From contig JARGXX010000100.1 of NCBI GenBank assembly GCA_030374765.1, positions 1,116,001 to 1,180,000 of the forward strand: DNA of 64,000 nucleotides, in the 5' to 3' direction. Origin of the DNA: Agarophyton chilense (taxonomy: Eukaryota > Rhodophyta > Florideophyceae > Gracilariales > Gracilariaceae). The notes beneath the pieces were generated by a model. That model did no database searches, was not told the origin of the DNA, and was given only the letters and a program-made list of their open reading frames with translations. Below, in pieces: positions 61,800 to 64,000 of the stretch. Each line of letters starts with the position of its first letter. The first letter of the stretch is position 1. Made by a program: the position numbers and the translations under genes.

Positions 61800-62594
61800 T
61801 GACGTGCAACCCTCGTGAGGGCCGTTTTCCAGGACTTGGTTGTTTTTCCACCTCGGCGATACTTGTGAGATCTATGAGTAATCCCGCTTCTAGCGGGCTG
61901 GCGTAGCCAGGTGTATACGCGTTGTACGCGAAGTGCACCGGCGGCCGTGCGCCGTGGCCCCGATTCGGGTGTCACTTACCCCCGTGTACCACGACTGGCC
62001 CAGGACAGGTTGGCACAGCATAGCTGGATATTTCTCTATTTATTTAGCTTTATTACACTAGGTTAGGGAGCTCTCTACAGTATTCTACACTATATAGTGC
62101 CAGGGCGATCTCGCCCTGACACTCAGTAAACCTCCCCAACCAGGGTTCTTGGCTCTAAGTCTTTTTCCGCTTTCGCGAGTCTTCCACACTCTACGGAGGT
62201 GAAGCCGCGTTACTAACGGTATACTTATCCACCCTGCGTCAACAGGAGACTCACCGCTGTTAGCGTGTATATCTTTCATACCACTGCCGTGTTCTCGCCC
62301 CAGTATTGGGTTTGCTACATATTTTTTTTGGCTCTCGTGGCCCATGCCCCCGATCGCCCCCCACTGGGTCGTCCCCCCTTTTATCACTTGCCCACTCCCG
62401 TGGAATACAGCTCATACCTGGTCTGCTCCCTTCTAGCATCCCGCACTCTCCCCGCTTGGCGTGCCGGTGAACCTCGGCCTTACACCCCGACTTAGTCGTG
62501 TTCACTCCGGAGAGGCTCCGTCGCCGTGCTACCATCCTTGGAGGAAGACTCGGATATCTTCGTGTGTTTCCGCCGCCTTTGGCGTTGCACTACA
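61800..62594 (+). repeat. 5' LTR of gypsy element at right edge
   Basis: Begins TGACGTGCAACCC and ends GCACTACA, about 795 bp. It is related along its length to the solo LTR at 14575-15451. The partner LTR is outside the window. Confidence 0.75.
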
Positions 62595-62597
62595 AAC

Positions 62598-62609
62598 TGG
62601 TCTCCCGAC
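62598..62609 (+). promoter_or_regulatory. Gypsy primer-binding site
   Basis: TGGTCTCCCGAC three bases after the LTR end, identical to the PBS of the truncated gypsy at 28761-28773. Confidence 0.7.
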
Positions 62610-62754
62610 TTAGAAGGCTAGGGGAACCTGGTTTGGTTGTTTTTCACATTGCTGTGCTGTCTTCTCTCGTCGAGATCTGCTTTCCAATTTCTTGGTTTGG
62701 ACCCACTTGGTGGAAGCTTTTGTTGTCCTATTCTTCGTGGTCAACGCTACAACC

Positions 62755-64000
62755 ATGTCACGACTACCGTCGGAAGCGGAACCCGCGATCACGCGGAGCC
62801 GTTCCGTCAATGACGTGGTGCCTGCGGACCCTGGAAGGGTTCCCCCGCCGTTACCTCAAGCCGCTCCGAAAGGCAAGAGTAAGGGGTCGAACTCCTCCAA
62901 GAACAACAAGCTACCGCCTAAGGCGTCGAAGAATGGGCCCAATTCTGGTGCTGGACCGGCCCCTGCTGTGGATGACCCGGCTCCTGCCGACGAAAAGGCC
63001 CAGAAAAACGAGTTACACTTCGACACCAACTCAAGTGTGATGCAGCAGATCCGCGTAATGCGGGAAGCGCACAATGCCTTCGTGGAAGAGTTCGAAGCCC
63101 TGCGTTCCAGGTGTGATGGCTCTTCTATGAAGGAAGTGGTTGACGACCTCCGCTTGTTGCGGGCGGACGTCAACACCCTGTTGGAATGTTTTGGTGGTCC
63201 CGCCGCCTACGTGGAAGGTGTCGAGACCCGATTCAATCGTGTTAGCGCCCTTCTCCAGACGTTAGAGCAAACCATCTTGATGGAAGACGTCCCGGAGAAG
63301 CCGGTTGCTGTGTCGCACCAAGCAAAACACGAGAGGAAAAGGGACGATACCCGCCGTCGGCGTGGAAAGCGTGACAGTGATGACTCGGACTCGTCGAACT
63401 CCTCACGGTCGTCGCGTGGCTCTCACCATTCAAATGGGTCGGACTTGTCAGATTCGTCTTCTGACGATGGCCATCGCAGGCGTTCATCCCGTTCTAAACG
63501 GTCGTCTGCCACCCAAGGTGTGATCCGCGCCCGCGAGAAGGGAAGGAAACACTCCGGGTTGAAGGAGCTGAAATGCACCAACCCCCTGTACAAGAAGTTG
63601 GTTTCTTACCGATACTATCGGCTAGGGAACTCCTCTTTGGATCGCACGCCCCGTGCCACGGGTAGAGTGAAGGATTGCATAAAGCGTATGCAACTGTCCC
63701 TAAGGAACCAGAGCTTTTCTGGAGAAGACCCCATTTTGGTGTTGGATTTCCTTGCGAGGTTCGTCGCCGAAGCGGATATTCTCGGTATGACCGAAGGAAA
63801 GGCGTTTATTGCACTCCCGTACTTTATGAAAGGCCTCGCCGAGGATCAATACAACTCTGTAAGAGGTTCGTCTAGAGCCTCCGAAGGAGGGGTAACCTGC
63901 TGGCCAGAAGCAGTACAATACCTCTTGAGGTCCTACGCCACTAATCACGCGATTCAGTCGGCCATTCTCGCTCTTCGCGATACGCGCCAGAAGTCTGGAG
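62755..64000 (+). CDS. Gypsy gag, intact so far, runs off the window
   Basis: ATG at 62755 starts a frame open through 64000 (415 codons, no stop). N-terminal Pro/Lys/Ser-rich region, a helical segment with coiled-coil-like character (MQQIRVMREAHNAFVEEFEA, residues about 98-120), an Arg/Ser/Asp-rich tract (about 205-260) and then a capsid-like domain beginning NPLYKKLVSYRYYRL, with FLARFVAEADILGMTEGKAF and PYFMKGLAEDQY, typical of Ty3/gypsy capsid. It is homologous to the broken gag at 27534-28740. GC content is higher than in the neighbouring copia units. It is the only gag in the window without a visible defect. Confidence 0.82.
   Translation, partial: MSRLPSEAEPAITRSRSVNDVVPADPGRVPPPLPQAAPKGKSKGSNSSKNNKLPPKASKNGPNSGAGPAPAVDDPAPADEKAQKNELHFDTNSSVMQQIRVMREAHNAFVEEFEALRSRCDGSSMKEVVDDLRLLRADVNTLLECFGGPAAYVEGVETRFNRVSALLQTLEQTILMEDVPEKPVAVSHQAKHERKRDDTRRRRGKRDSDDSDSSNSSRSSRGSHHSNGSDLSDSSSDDGHRRRSSRSKRSSATQGVIRAREKGRKHSGLKELKCTNPLYKKLVSYRYYRLGNSSLDRTPRATGRVKDCIKRMQLSLRNQSFSGEDPILVLDFLARFVAEADILGMTEGKAFIALPYFMKGLAEDQYNSVRGSSRASEGGVTCWPEAVQYLLRSYATNHAIQSAILALRDTRQKSG

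Overview
This is a retrotransposon-saturated stretch of a eukaryotic nuclear genome. The eukaryotic signs are GT-AG introns of about 80 nt in a GH16 gene, TATA boxes upstream of several genes, C2H2 zinc-finger genes, and Ty1/copia, Ty3/gypsy and PIF/Harbinger elements. The species cannot be fixed from the sequence. The copia types and the moderate GC content would suit a red macroalga or another non-model eukaryote, but that is a guess.

Two giant inverted repeats organise the window. Palindrome 1 (arms 6483-12369 and 18449-27533) carries one identical copy per arm of a secreted licheninase-like GH16 gene, which has an in-frame TAG near its start. It also carries degenerate zinc-finger and copia remnants. 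Its 6-kb centre is almost entirely one old copia element (12514-18292, TSD ACAGT), itself hit by a gypsy solo LTR. Its right arm alone carries a later copia insertion (22578-27280, TSD GTACT), nested in an older relative. That insertion keeps a 1077-codon pol frame but has lost a catalytic Asp in each of its four enzyme domains.

Palindrome 2 (arms 29412-51126 and 54751-61661) carries in each arm a divergent pair of zinc-finger genes (a two-finger JAZ/U1-like gene and a four-finger C2H2 gene) plus broken copia pieces. Its left arm alone holds a 14.8-kb head-to-tail array of three near-identical copia units sharing four LTRs and one TSD (ACTAC). The right arm still holds the empty site. The internal LTRs are hybrids of the two outer LTRs, which records formation by unequal LTR-LTR crossing over.

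Outside the palindromes lie a broken PIF/Harbinger transposase (1.29-2.33 kb), a single-copy C2H2 paralogue (4.1-5.0 kb), a truncated gypsy element between the palindromes (27.5-29.4 kb), and the 5' end of another gypsy element whose gag frame runs off the right edge. In both palindromes the arms are nearly identical near the axis and clearly more diverged outward. Percentages and boundaries given here come from eye alignment and are approximate.
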